From positions 13,137,001-13,201,000 of the forward strand of contig NC_065417.1 in NCBI RefSeq assembly GCF_024362695.1: a stretch of 64,000 nt of DNA. Reading direction: 5' to 3'. The notes beneath the pieces were generated by a model that saw only the letters and a program-made list of their open reading frames with translations, did not search any database and was not told where the DNA came from. A program made the position numbers and the translations under genes. Origin of the DNA: Pectinophora gossypiella (Eukaryota; Arthropoda; Insecta; Lepidoptera; Gelechiidae). Positions within the stretch are counted from its first letter, which is position 1; every line of letters begins with the position of its first letter. This document shows positions 34,501 through 45,380 of this stretch, in pieces.

Positions 34501-36736
34501 TGATTTGTACTCGACACAGATTAACATACATGAAATGCATGTTACCTTCACTAATTTAAGAGCCACGCTCTTGTCGGTGTGGCATTCTCCACGCCACTTT
34601 TTAGGGAAAAATAGGGCAGTGGATTCTCTCATGCCTTCCGCCCCGCAGTACTCTGTCTGACGCGAGTGAGATGGCGCCCAGAGTAATCTATTTCAAAGCC
34701 GTACTAGGACTCCTTTCTTCCTCTGAATAGCAATAGTACCTTTAGGCACTTTAAAATCTTCATCTCTAAAATCCTACCTGATATCCTGATACTCAACTCT
34801 CAGGTACTAGCAGCAAGCTGCAAGGCTCTTCAAGCGGACCTGAAAAGCCGTCCAGAGGGCGACCACCTCGTCTGGGACAAGGACGAGAAGTACGCCATGG
34901 ACTTTGTCACCGCTTGCGCGAATATCCGCGCGCACATCTTCAATATACCCACTAAGTCGCGTTTTGAGATCAAATGTGAGTATAATAAATAAAGTAGAAG
35001 ATCTTACGTTCTTAACTCACGCCTAGACATTCGAAATCTAGCGTGATTTATAGACAACGAGCAAAATTTTACTTAAAAAAAATATGCGTTCGAATTGAGC
35101 TATATGCTTTTTTGAAGTTGGTAAAAACTCGCCTGTCGGAAGGCAGCTCTCGATCAGTCACAATGTAAAATCTATTGTGTCCAGATACAAGCAAACTTAA
35201 CCTCTCACCTGTCGCTGTCGAGATACCGATAGGTTAAGCTTGCTACATGAGAAACCCATTTTGCGAGTGCGAGAAATATGAGTAGTAGAAAATTACTTAA
35301 AAATACCGGACGTGGTAAGGTGTCATACAAATGGTTCTACAACCACTTCAGATCAGTCATTTAACTATTTTGAAATTTCTACAAGCTATTAGAAGGTCAA
35401 CAGGCGACAGACAGATGTGGCGCAATAAGGAGGAGGCCTATGTCCTAGTACAGCCCGACATATAATTAAACATATAAATAATTAAGTAATAAAATAAAGC
35501 TATGTAATAATGTCGGTGTATAAAGGCTATTTTTCTTTTATTTATTAGAATGTCTACCGTAAGTAAACCTCACCATCATCAATTAATTCTAGCAATGGCC
35601 GGCAACATAATCCCGGCCATAGCGACCGCGAACGCTATAGTCGCGGGGTTGGCCGTGCTACGGGCGCAGTCTATCCTCAAGGGGAACATCGAGGCTTGCA
35701 CCAGTGTGTACCTGCGACCGAAGGTCAACCACCGCGGACAGCTGTTTGTGCCTGAGAGAAGTAAGGCAACCAGTATATGTATATCTAGATAACATAACAT
35801 AAGCTATAATTGTTATATATATCCCAATTGGGGTACTTATCGCAAGGTGAATTAAATATCCACACCTCACCCAACTTTCTGTTAAACCAATATCCTCTTA
35901 ACGCCGAGATTTCCAGACACAATAGCTAAACAATGGGTTTTGGATTTTAAAAGAACATTCGGTCTTACGACTTTAAATATCCAGATAACATAGAATGTAA
36001 GCTACACCTCTAAAACGTAGCGTGATTAAAATGACAGCAGGGACAGAGAAATAGTAAATCGCCTGGCGCTAAAGAGACGAAGATGTGTCGCTCTAATTAT
36101 GCTACTTGATAGATAGTTTTTTGGGGTCTGTACTGGTTTATGCTTTTTAATGAGTCTAGTTATTAATAAATAATCTCTTTCCTTATTACAGCTCTGACTG
36201 CACCAAACCCGAAATGCTACGTCTGCGCCCCGAAACCAGAAGTAGGCCTCGCTTGCAACCTCAAACAACTCACCCTCAAAGATCTGACCACTGCTTTCAA
36301 GGAGGGCCTGAACATGCAGGCGCCAGACGCCACCGTCGAGGGCAAAGGTCTCGTCGTACTTTCATCAGAACCAGGCGAGACAGATCATAACAATGACAAA
36401 ACGCTTGAAGAGCTAGGCCTAAGCGACGGCTGCGCTTTAATGGTCGACGATTTCCTACAAAACTACGAAGTTCGAGTGCGTCTCCAACAGGAAGAGAAAG
36501 AGAAATCGTGGAGACTGGTCACCGACAACGACGCCCCGATGCCGGCACCGGTGGCTGAACCGGAGAAACCAGCCAACGGGTCCAATGGTTCCGAACCCAA
36601 ACCCGGACCGTCAAAGGCACGCAGAGACAGCGATAGTGATATGGAAATCATCGAAGAAGATGACGAAGGCGAACCTGTGAAGCCACCGAAACGTAGGCGC
36701 ACGGAAATGAGTGATGAGGTCGTTGAACTGTGCTAA
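31592..36736 (+). CDS. Uba2: SUMO-activating enzyme subunit 2 (UBA2/SAE2), eight exons
   Basis: Exons are 31592-31735, 31813-31967, 32331-32478, 33268-33614, 34057-34204, 34804-34975, 35593-35760 and 36192-36736. All are GT..AG with consistent phases, giving 608 residues (human about 640). UBA2 pairs with SAE1 (AOS1) to adenylate SUMO, hold it as a thioester and pass it to UBC9, mainly in the nucleus. Visible features are: the ThiF nucleotide loop GAGGIG (26-31); the [16 protein letters not shown] segment; the catalytic cysteine C175 in [13 protein letters not shown]; zinc ligands CYEC (160-163) and CYVC (436-439); a ubiquitin-fold domain (about 440-530); and a Lys/Arg-rich nuclear signal (PPKRRRTE) near the acidic C-terminus. 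The start matches the conserved N-terminus. No break is seen, so the gene looks functional. Confidence 0.96.
32575..32830. mobile_element. MITE fragment (family M1) in UBA2 intron 3
   Basis: It carries 'ctgtcgattacccttttcgg', 'ggataagaaattgacagg' and 'acattagatgttgggtactgg', the right half of the 10845/12950 elements, with an AT-rich insert at about 32625-32700. Confidence 0.6.
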
Positions 36737-37234
36737 TAAGTAAGCTAGAATTGTATTTTTTGTTATAGGTCACTAGTATCACGGAGAACACAATGGAACA
36801 TAAAGGAAACACTATGTATGTACTGGTGGATGCTAGAATAAATTGGTGTCCACAATCGTATTAGAAGAGATCTGGAGTTTTCTACAAACTTTTAATAATT
36901 TACAAAACTTTTGCGAGATTTTTTTGATTGTCTATGTACGTCTGTTGCTATATGAAATAGCATGCAATAAACAATTAGTATTTTGGTAAAGTGTTCCCGT
37001 TTAATATAAGCTTCTTGGTCTCAACTTTGTATACTCGAAAAGTTGTGAATGTGATGTCCATGTTCGTAAAACTTAGGTGATCTGATTATAATGTGGTCAC
37101 TATATATGTGTGATAACTTTGAAATTGTGCTAACTCAAGACCCGTCGATGTTAGTCCCTGTGCACGAGCATCGTAAGTTAATGAGCGGCAAAGCGATTCA
37201 AATCAATGTCTCTTAAAGAAAACCCCGCTCAGGA
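36737..37234 (+). other. UBA2 3' UTR and downstream spacer
   Basis: Likely polyadenylation signals AATAAA lie near 36837 and 36965, so the transcript probably ends within about 250 bp of the stop codon. Nothing else is recognised. Confidence 0.55.
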
Positions 37235-37495
37235 GCGTAATTAGAAATGCTAGTTCAATACGACCTCGCCGGTCGAAACGAACTGGAGTAAGGTTTCCGG
37301 GCGGTTTTCGCTAAAAACGCATGGAAACCCTACTCGAATACGTCCCAGACGGCGACGAACCGGAGTAGGATTTCTAGATTAATATGCGTTAAAATGTGCT
37401 AGAAACCCTCATTCTTTTAGTCAACGAAAAACGCCCGGAAACCCAGTTCGTCTCGGCCGGCGTGGAAGTATTGAACTAGCATTTCTAATTACGTC
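37235..37495. mobile_element. Palindromic MITE, about 260 bp, GC-richer than surroundings
   Basis: The left arm 'cgtaattagaaatgctagtt', 'caatacgacctcgccgg' and 'gtttccgggcg' is mirrored on the right by 'cgcccggaaac', 'ggccggcgtggaagtattg' and 'aactagcatttctaattacg'. Internal direct copies of 'ggaaaccct.ctcg' suggest a repeated core. No ORF. Confidence 0.75.
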
Positions 37496-39760
37496 GCCCG
37501 GGTATAGAATAATACTTTAGAACGGTAACTCCGCCCAATACCGGGCGGCGAGCTTACCACCCTATGGGCCTGTCTTTAGTCTTAAAAGGGCTTAAGCCGC
37601 TAAGGATTAAAGAGGGACCTGGACACTTTCTCGCACTTACGCGGGCGGCACACGGTGAGAATGCGATTCCTTTAAGCAGTGTGCGATGCATGTCCCGAGC
37701 ACTGCTTCACACAACGGTTGCTCTAAAACTTACTGTTGAAATGTCATAAGACGGCCAATTTTTAGGGTTCCGAACCTCAAAAGGTAAATCGAAACCCTTA
37801 TAGGACCACTTTGTTGTCCGTCAAAGTCTGTCAAGTTTATTTAAATTAAATTGTCTTTTCACAATGCTTACGTCAAGTAAGCATGTTTCTAAAGACGTAA
37901 TCATAATAAAAAAATAATTTTATAATAATATCTTGGCATGACACCAAATCAACCCTTTATTCTTTGTTGACTAAAAGTCGAAAATTAAACAAGAGTCCCA
38001 AAGTTTAAACACTATCATCAGCACATTCAAAGTTATCATAATTAGTAGTATTTTCTAACTCCCAATGGAGCAATATTTTGATATGATAAGAACAATCTTT
38101 GTAGTAAGTTATAAGAAATTATCACTAATTGAAGAGTATCCTGTCTTAATTCATAAATAAAATGTATAAATAAGGTATATATTTCTTTCCTTATACTCTT
38201 GACAGATGTAAACAACTAATGGTAATTACAAAGTGACTATGAATCGTGTTTCCATCCTTTAGTTCATTTGCACTATTAGGGAAAATGCCATAATCTACTG
38301 GCTAAACAAATGGCAAGTGTGTTCCTCTATATTCATTTTATTATTTATTCTATTCAAAATAACATAAAACATATCTTCTAACCAACCTGGCTGGGGAGTG
38401 GGGTCTTTGGGAGGACATGCAGTCTCTTTAAGACAATACTTTTTCAAGAATGTTTTTGATTTGGTCCTAGGCCACCATAAAAGCAGCATATTTTTACTCT
38501 GAAGAATTTATAGGTAAAGCAGGTAAATCATTGAAATTTCCCCAAGTTTAGAACTTTCAAAATTTTATTAGTCACATGTTCATACAATGAATGGACATAG
38601 CACCAGACAAACACTAGGCGGAAATTACGCTTTGGGTTTGAAAGTTAACACATTTTACAAAACTTTGTTAGCACACACATACACATTTATAAGTACACAA
38701 AAATAAAATAAGCTTTATTCCATTTCACAACAAAAGTTACTAACTTAAAAAAACTATAGAATCAACACCAAAATGGCAGTTATCTTTACCTATAAAATCT
38801 ATAAACTACTTCCTAAAACCAAAGGTAGTCTTACGGAATGGACCATTGTCTTCTGGGAATATTTCCCATTGTTATGGGTCATTAAGTCTACTTTTACTGA
38901 ATAGGACTTATACATTTCTTGCCTGCTTTACTGCACGTGACTACTGCCATAATTATTGCCTGCTCCTTTCCGAGCCAAGAAGTGTGAATTGATAAATTAT
39001 ATCATAACCCATCATACAAACCTTGCGTTTTTGGAGTTTTTGTAACATTAGGCACTTGCAAGTAAGACATGCAAGTGACGAACATTATTTTGAATAGATC
39101 TGATATTCTAAAAATATAAATCATAACATTCACTGGGTTAAGGTTAATCCATCTAAGTCATTACATTACAGATAATATTATGTAGGATTATAGGAGCACA
39201 ATTTCATCCTACAGAGATTAAATATTATGACCTCATAAAACACCTAATCATGCCTAGATACCTACAAAGATGGTGAAATCCAGCAAAAAGGCCAACTTTC
39301 ACAGAATGCAGTTTCTTCACTAATGAAAAGATTAGATTTCCATAACATACTTGTAAAGCAATATACATCAACTTTTTTGTTACACTAAATTATAATTTGA
39401 ACAGTCAGTAATATGAAATGCATTAATGTTATTTACATAACTTGATGAGGTAATAAATTATTGATCTTAAATGCTTATGAATCTTACATGTAAAACTGGT
39501 ATAATAGATACAAGAGTTTTATTGTATTGCATACAAGATTTTAGCATATAATAAAGGCTTTAAATTGCCAATTAGTTTAAAATCATTATTTGATTTAAAA
39601 TACTTATATTGCCTATAAAATCTTCTGTTCTACTATAATAATTATTACTATAAGAAATTCAATCTCATACAGTGAAATAACCCATAGGCACTGAGATCAA
39701 ACCTCACAAAGCAATACTTAGGTCACTTTTGCTATGAAAATAAGGACAATATGAATTGTA
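37496..39760. other. Convergent intergenic region with the PDCL 3' UTR
   Basis: No gene is recognised between UBA2 and PDCL. AT-rich DNA upstream of 39761 probably includes the minus-strand PDCL 3' UTR. The stretch at about 37505-37745 is GC-richer and includes a 61-codon ORF with no recognisable features. Confidence 0.45.
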
Positions 39761-40570
39761 CTACTTCGCAGGTAACATGCCATATTCTATAAGGAAGCGC
39801 TCCACATCAGTGGCAAAGAAATCATTGCCCAACTCTGTAACCAACTGTACAAAGTTCCCAATTATTTGGCCTCCTTTATAAACCAATATTGCAGGCACAC
39901 CTTCAACACGGAAGTGCCGACTTAATCCTGTTATATCGGCAGCTATACGACAGAACTTTATTGTTGGGTAATCAGCAGCAAGGACATTCAGACAGCCGTC
40001 CATGGTCTCGCAAGCTCGCTTTTTCTCATTAAAAATATGAATGATGACAGCAACTCTCTGATCTTCCTTATCAATAGCATCCAAAAACTCATCCTGTGAT
40101 TTCAAGGTTATTACCTTGCCAAACTTGGGGGCCTTCTGTAACTGTTCCATAAGCTCCTGCATTCGTTTCTTCTGGTACTGCAGAAGGAATTCGTCGTTCA
40201 TCAACTCACCAAGTTCATCTTCTAATTCCTCAATTTGTTTAGCCTCAGCCTCTTCACGTTCCGTTTTAACGGTCATGGTCAATTTTTTCGCCAAAGCGAC
40301 ACGTTCTTTTTCCTGTTCTCGGCGATTTTCCGCTTCTAACTGTTTGAATCTCCTCCAGTCTTCAATCACACCTTTCGGACCTGTGTTACTCGCGGTTCCC
40401 GACCAATTATTGAGTGGGGCTGGTTCCGCTTTCGGAATATTAGACGACGGCGGGTTACCTTCCTCATCTCCACTCCTACTATCTTCATAATCGGATCCTC
40501 CCTCATCTTCGCTGCTACTACAGTAGTTGTGTAGTTTTTCACCCAAGATTTTATCATCTAACGTAGCCAT
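39761..40570 (-). CDS. Pdcl: Phosducin-like protein (PDCL/PhLP1), intronless
   Basis: 269 residues if translation starts at the second Met (40570, MATLDDKILGEKL), which matches the family N-terminus. An in-frame ATG four codons upstream (40582) is less likely. PDCL works with the CCT chaperonin to assemble G-protein beta-gamma dimers and can bind Gbeta-gamma in the cytosol. Visible features are: the N-terminal Ser/acidic cluster (SSSEDEGG, a CK2-type phosphorylation region in homologues); the signature NTGPKGVIEDWRRFKQLE (about 60-80); a long charged helix (to about 145); and a thioredoxin-like fold (about 155-265) with VPAILVYKGGQIIGNFV and a conserved C-terminus (DDFFATDVERFL-like). It lacks a CxxC redox pair, as expected for phosducins. 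The frame is clean. It is convergent with UBA2. Confidence 0.95.
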   Translation of the reverse strand: MATLDDKILGEKLHNYCSSSEDEGGSDYEDSRSGDEEGNPPSSNIPKAEPAPLNNWSGTASNTGPKGVIEDWRRFKQLEAENRREQEKERVALAKKLTMTVKTEREEAEAKQIEELEDELGELMNDEFLLQYQKKRMQELMEQLQKAPKFGKVITLKSQDEFLDAIDKEDQRVAVIIHIFNEKKRACETMDGCLNVLAADYPTIKFCRIAADITGLSRHFRVEGVPAILVYKGGQIIGNFVQLVTELGNDFFATDVERFLIEYGMLPAK

Positions 40571-40929
40571 TTCAACGCACAATCGTCACTCTCGAGACTT
40601 GTGAGTAAACTGCTCTATTTCTGTCCTGAATTATCAGAAAAAACATAAACCTAAATAAACACAACCAACACGCAACTAAACCACAAATTAATTGTCAGTC
40701 GTCAACTCGTCAAGTCAGTAATTAAATTTCAGTTATTTCGTTTCGCTCGTAGTAGGTACACGTTTTGTTTCGTTTGTTTGATTGACAACCAACGATGTGA
40801 TGACTGAGGAGTGACTGATATAACTAGAGCTAATATTTAATCGATTTTATTTCCTTCATAAAAAGATCGATTTTGAAATAAGGCGATACGCGGACGTATC
40901 AACGTTTCAACAAAAACAGTAACCGTCAG
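40571..40929 (-). promoter_or_regulatory. PDCL 5' UTR and presumed promoter
   Basis: Located immediately upstream of the PDCL start on the minus strand. I see no clear TATA box; the sequence is AT-rich with scattered GTCA/GACT words. The extent is a guess from position only. Confidence 0.35.
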
Positions 40930-41130
40930 TCGTCGAAAATTAACAATGTCAAAGGGGAAACTGTAATGCACGACCATGATAAAGCCCAACCGAGTAATGT
41001 ACATCCAAATATTCCGTGACCATATGTACACGGATTATCATCGCGTACATTCCGTGGCTGCGAATTAACACCTTGGACAAAAGCGACACAAGGTGATAAA
41101 GCCCATCCAAATATTCCGTGTACACTTCCT
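40930..41130. repeat. Promoter-proximal repeat shared with 55490-55690
   Basis: It has several copies, in both orientations, of 'attccgtgtaca' and 'gtacacggattatca' (about 41010-41040, 41100-41125), plus 'cgtacattccgtgg'. The same words form the block 55490-55690. It is probably a small transposable element with internal inverted repeats. Confidence 0.55.
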
Positions 41131-41574
41131 CCTATTGGTCGATCGCGCTCGTCGCCTATTGGTTAATTGATCAATCTATTATTTGTGGTTGTGCTACGTT
41201 TACACGCAGTAGGAATGTACTCTATTAAGATATAGCGAGAGAAACGGTGTCAAACAGGCTTGTTGGTAACCTCGTTTGTTTTTTATTCTATTTTTATACG
41301 TTTAAATAAATGTACGAACAAACGAAGAGCCGTTAACTTTTATCACAGTATGTTAGTATATCCTAATAAACAGTTTATAAAAAAAAGTCTGGAGGTTTGA
41401 AAGTTGTTTTATCAAAATGTTTGTCAGGACTTAAAGTTTGTGGACAGGAGCCATGCTTACCAGCTGTTCACGTTTACAATAATACATAAACTCAGTCCCG
41501 TGCACAATCCTTTGTGGGGTAATTAAATTAGAACCATTTGTTATAAGACAATTTTTGATACAAATCTTAAGTCA
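41131..41574. other. Spacer, nothing recognised
   Basis: AT-rich DNA; no gene seen. Confidence 0.35.
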
Positions 41575-41905
41575 GATATGGTTGCCCAATCCGTAAGCCA
41601 GGAAAATACCCGAGAAGACAGGCAATTGAAGATATTCTACATTTTTGTATAAATTGACCGGTAGATTAACAAGGATTGGTTATGTAGATAATGGATTGGT
41701 TAACAAACCATTCCCTCATACTAGACTCTTTTTGTCAGAAAGAACCCAAAATCATAATTGCCCAGTCCATATGACCCAAAGTCAAGAATCGCTGGCAACT
41801 GAAAATATTCTATAATTATTTTTACAAGACTAATAAGGATTGGTTATGTGATAATAGATTGGTTAATAAACCATCACCCGACATGGGTTAAGTCTTGAAA
41901 CCTGG
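41575..41905 (+). repeat. Degenerate tandem duplication, two units of about 170 bp
   Basis: Unit 1 (about 41580-41735) and unit 2 (about 41758-41900) share, in order, 'ttgccca.tcc', 'ggcaa.tgaa.atattcta', 'aaggattggttatgt', 'gattggtta..aaacca'. Divergence is high, so the duplication is old. No ORF. Confidence 0.6.
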
Positions 41906-42743
41906 CCATATAATATAATACAAAATAAAATGAAAGTCCAGTCATTTCAGTAGGTAATTAAATTTACACATTTGAAACAGTTTATTTTAATATTTTATAA
42001 TTACTTTTAGGAGCATATTTATATATTTATACCACAGACCAAGTAGAGATGCTACGCACTAGACGGTAATGTTCCATAGTAAAAAAATTGCTCTGTGGAA
42101 ACTGCTCTTATAGAACATGACAGCTCTTTTTTTAAATTGAATTATATGCCTTGGAAGTTAGTAGCTTTGGTTGGTAGCAATTTTAGCCTTTTTCAGCCTA
42201 AATCGCCTCCCCTTTTCACCCTATAAAATTTATTTATTTTCAATTGGAAGGGGAATTTGAATATGATGAGTAGTGCTATTTATTATTTTATTTTAGGCAA
42301 TTATTTTGATGTTGTTTCACTTTCCATATTTATCTACAGATAGAACACAAAAAAAATAATTCCCTCAACAGAATGGACTAGGTATGGGTGTGGCGTTGTA
42401 GGATGTTTATTTGTTTCTGTCGATTTAGAGCTGTTGTGAGGTTATTATTATTTTTTTATTTTGTGTTTCTTATTTCAGATGCACCCATTTACTCCATTCC
42501 TCGACGCCCTAGATAAAGAAAGCGGGTGATTGTCACGAAAAAAATCTGACATCAATTTGTGCAAGAATGTACTCTGATTACATGAGATCCAAAAAAACAA
42601 TCCATTAAAAAATAAAATAATAAATAGCACTACTCATCATGTTCAAATTCCCCTTCCAATTGAAAATAAATAAATTTTATAGGGTGAAAAGGGGAGGCGA
42701 TTTAGGCCAAAAAAGGCTAAAATTTCTACAAAGCTACTATTTT

Positions 42744-43208
42744 TTTATTTTGGTTTTCCCCGAAGGGTAAGGCAAAGGGAACTATGCCCATACAGCCATG
42801 TCAAATTGAAAAATAGATTAATGAAATGATGAAAGGTGATGATGATGAAACCTAAGCCCCCACCCTCGAAGTAGACTCCTACTCCGAACCCCAAACGAAT
42901 TAACTCAAAAGTCCGCATAAACTTTCGAGTTATGAAGCGGCTTCCTGCCACGAAGCGAAAATAGGCAGATACACTTTGTTTATTGAATACTCCGATATAA
43001 TAACACTCGCGAATGTCTTCCGACTAACTTAATGCGATCATTAACCACAAAACACCACTTCGTATTAATTATTTAGATTATTCAATGAAGAAAGCAACTA
43101 AAAAAAAAAAATTCAAAAAATATTTATTTTTCAAAATTGGCTTACAAAGTTAGCGCTTTTTTTTTTTTTTTTTTTTGAACTGTCCCGTTCCCGTTTCCCG
43201 CCAAAAAG
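42744..43208 (-). mobile_element. Poly-A retroposon family P, copy C
   Basis: Same sequence and orientation as copy A. It is flanked by the direct repeat 'aaagctacta' (about 42730 and 43213) and lies inside the right arm of the fold-back element. A second insertion (43098-43177) interrupts it near its 5' end. Confidence 0.85.
43098..43177 (-). mobile_element. LINE 3'-tail insertion nested in retroposon copy C
   Basis: On the minus strand it reads 'caaaaaaa..agcgctaact', then 'ttgtaagccaattttgaaaa' and an A/T tail, the last 70 bp of the LINE at 20173-21592. It breaks 'gaagaaagcaact' from 'gtcccgttcccg', with a possible short target duplication 'aact'. It is the third layer of nesting: fold-back element, retroposon, LINE tail. 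Confidence 0.75.
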
Positions 43209-43444
43209 TCCCAAAGCTACTAACTTCCAAGGCAAATCAATTTAAAAAAAAGAGCTGTCATGTTCTATAAGTGCAATTTCAACAGAGGTTTTTTTTAATG
43301 GAACATTTCCGCCTGATGCGTAGCATCCTAGCATCTCTACTTGGTCTGTGCATCTACCATACCATAATCTACCTGAGGATTCTGTTCACACGTGTTCCTC
43401 TTCTATTCCATTTTAATTTAGTTTAAATTGATATAATAATAAAA

Positions 43445-45380
43445 ATGGTATACAATAATAAACTTCAAGAACTAGCGCTTAAGCTGTTCAATATAGATGC
43501 TGTGAAATTTGGTGAATTTATGACGAAGATCGGCATAAAGACACCGGTGTACCTACTTGGACTTGAGGGTTATAGTCAGCTATCCGGCTGTTATGGTAAG
43601 AAATCATACCCAATTTTGTACATTATGATTACATGTGGATGGTATTCTAGTCTATTATGTATACGGTTTAAAATTGGTTACTCTTTCTAGGACTTAATAT
43701 CTACATATAGCAATCTATATGAGTTCGCTGTAAAAGACAGTAAATGCGATCATCTGTGTGGAGTGCCGTACACTGCATTACCGGTCGCGACCTTGTTGAG
43801 CGTTCAAGCCACAAAGCCTATGTTGATGAGGAGAAAAGAAGCCAAGTCTTACGGTACCAAAAAAATAATAGAGGGCCATTATAGAGTTGGTCAAAAGTGC
43901 CTTATCATTGAAGATGTGATCACTTCTGGTTCCAGTGTGATGGAAACTGTAAAAGATCTGCATAATGAGGGTTTAGTATCCAATGAGGCAATTGTGATTC
44001 TCGATAGAGAACAGGGACGGAAAGAGAATCTTGAAAATAATGTCCAAGTTAAATCTCTATTTCTTTGTCTGGTTTGATTGAGATATTGTTGGCAAATAAA
44101 AAAATAGATCAATCAAGAAATAGCCTCTAAAGTCCATGATTACCTGAAAGGTACTAAAGCTCCTTCAACAGGTAATTATCACAATTTAAATTTATTTAAA
44201 CAAGTTGTCTAAGAAATTTATTATGTTTGCTTATTTCTTGTGATGTTTGTGGAGATTATATAATGTTAATACCTAGATAACATTAATAGCCTTCGTGTTG
44301 TGTATCAGTATTTACATAAATTTTATTTGCTTTTTCTTTTGCAGTACAACCAGTAAACCGAATGGCTTTTACATAGATATGAAGATAGATCAGAGCTAGC
44401 CACCCATTGTGAAGCAGCTATTCACCATAATGTTGTGTTCACTTGTAATAGGCTTACACATAAGTACTGTTTTACTTTGTTTATGTTCTAACTAAATGTT
44501 ATAATGTGCATAGCTGTAAGTGATCCATAAATAAATAAATAAATAAATAAATGGCTTCTAAGAAAACCAATTTATGTTTGTCCGTTGACTAACAAAACAA
44601 CAACACACAGCGAAAATCCTTGACCTGTTAGAAAAAGTTGGCGAACATATCTGCTTAGTGAAAACCCATGTGGATATTATAGAAGATTTTTCAGAGGATT
44701 TTATAAGCAGTTTGAAACAATTGGTAGCACGGCTTAACTTTTTAATACTGGAGGACTGTAAATTTGCTGATATTGGCAATACTGTTCTACAGCAATATTT
44801 AAAGGGTGTTTACAAGATTGGAGAGTGGGCAGACTGTGTGACTGTTCATTCCTTGCCTGGAGAGGGTATTCTGAAGGTTCTTAATGGATCTAGTAATGGC
44901 GTCAGTAGAGGTGTTTTCTTGGTGGCGAAAATGAGTTGTGAGGTAATTTAAACTGATTTGTTGAACCAATTTGTGTTTTCAATGTAAAATTATGATATAA
45001 TGAACTTTGAAAAAGAGTAGTCTAATGTAAATTTTATGCTTTTTCAGGGAAATCTAATTACATCGGAGTACTCAGTAGCTACAGTCAAATGGCTGAAAAG
45101 TATCCAGACTTGATCACAGGGTTTGTTTGCCAAAAGAAGGATACAACCCTCCAACCCTTGCTTGATCCAGTTGACTCCCGGTGTCCAGCTGGAGAGCTCT
45201 AAGGATGACCTGGGAAAGATCTGCAATACCCCTGAGAAGGTAGTTGTGGAAAATGGGGGGGACGTTATGGTGGTGGGGAGGGGAATAGTCGCTACTAAAA
45301 GCCCAGAAATTCAAGCCGTCATCTATAAGGATGCTCTTTGGAAATGTTACTTGAAGAGAGTTTCTGGCAAAATAGAATAA
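43445..45380 (+). pseudogene. UMP synthase (orotate PRTase + OMP decarboxylase) pseudogene, introns retained
   Basis: Exon-like blocks are 43445-43595, 43691-44171, 44345-44942 and 45048-45380, with GT..AG borders. Together they cover the whole family: an OPRTase half with the PRPP-binding motif [12 protein letters not shown], and an OMP decarboxylase half with the catalytic region LEDxKFADIGNT. A working enzyme would make UMP from orotate in de novo pyrimidine synthesis. The copy is broken by: a 4-bp insertion at 43553-43556; a 1-bp loss near 44060; a 4-bp duplication near 44110 that brings stops; a 181-bp retroelement inside exon 3 (44369-44549); a 1-bp loss near 45087; and a further shift near 45130. 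The usual Arg before the catalytic Lys is Cys. Introns show it is not a processed copy. It is either a dead duplicate or the decayed original gene. Confidence 0.88.
44369..44549 (+). mobile_element. Short retroelement with (AAAT)n tail, inside a pseudogene exon
   Basis: It is flanked by the direct repeat 'aatggctt' (44361-44368 and 44550-44557) and ends in an (AAAT)n tail, signs of target-primed insertion. Its last 110 bp ('aataggcttacacataagta', 'atgttataatgtgcatagct') recur at 53048-53158. Confidence 0.8.

Larger units (their letters stand above)
42034..43353. mobile_element. Fold-back DNA element with long inverted arms, carrying nested insertions
   Basis: The left arm (42034 to about 42300) and right arm (about 42601-43353) are inverted copies. 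Tips are 'cacagaccaagtagagatgc' and its complement. Inner matches are 'gaacatgacagctctttttt', 'cgcctccccttttcacccta' and 'ccttccaattgaaaataaat'. The right arm has an extra 8-bp 'ctaggatg'-type duplication near its tip and was split by retroposon copy C. The middle (about 300 bp) has no transposase. It ends about 90 bp upstream of the UMP synthase pseudogene. Confidence 0.82.

Noticed and set aside
35550..35592. Separate small protein starting at 35550
   Set aside because: This is intron sequence read through into UBA2 exon 7. The exon starts at 35593 after a good acceptor and continues the conserved protein.
40571..40582. Upstream ATG (40582) as the PDCL start
   Set aside because: The family N-terminus begins M-x-TLDDK, which matches the internal ATG at 40570.
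43445..45380. Functional UMP synthase
   Set aside because: Several frameshifts, in-frame stops and an exonic insertion are present. Recoding or error at every break is not plausible while neighbouring genes are intact.
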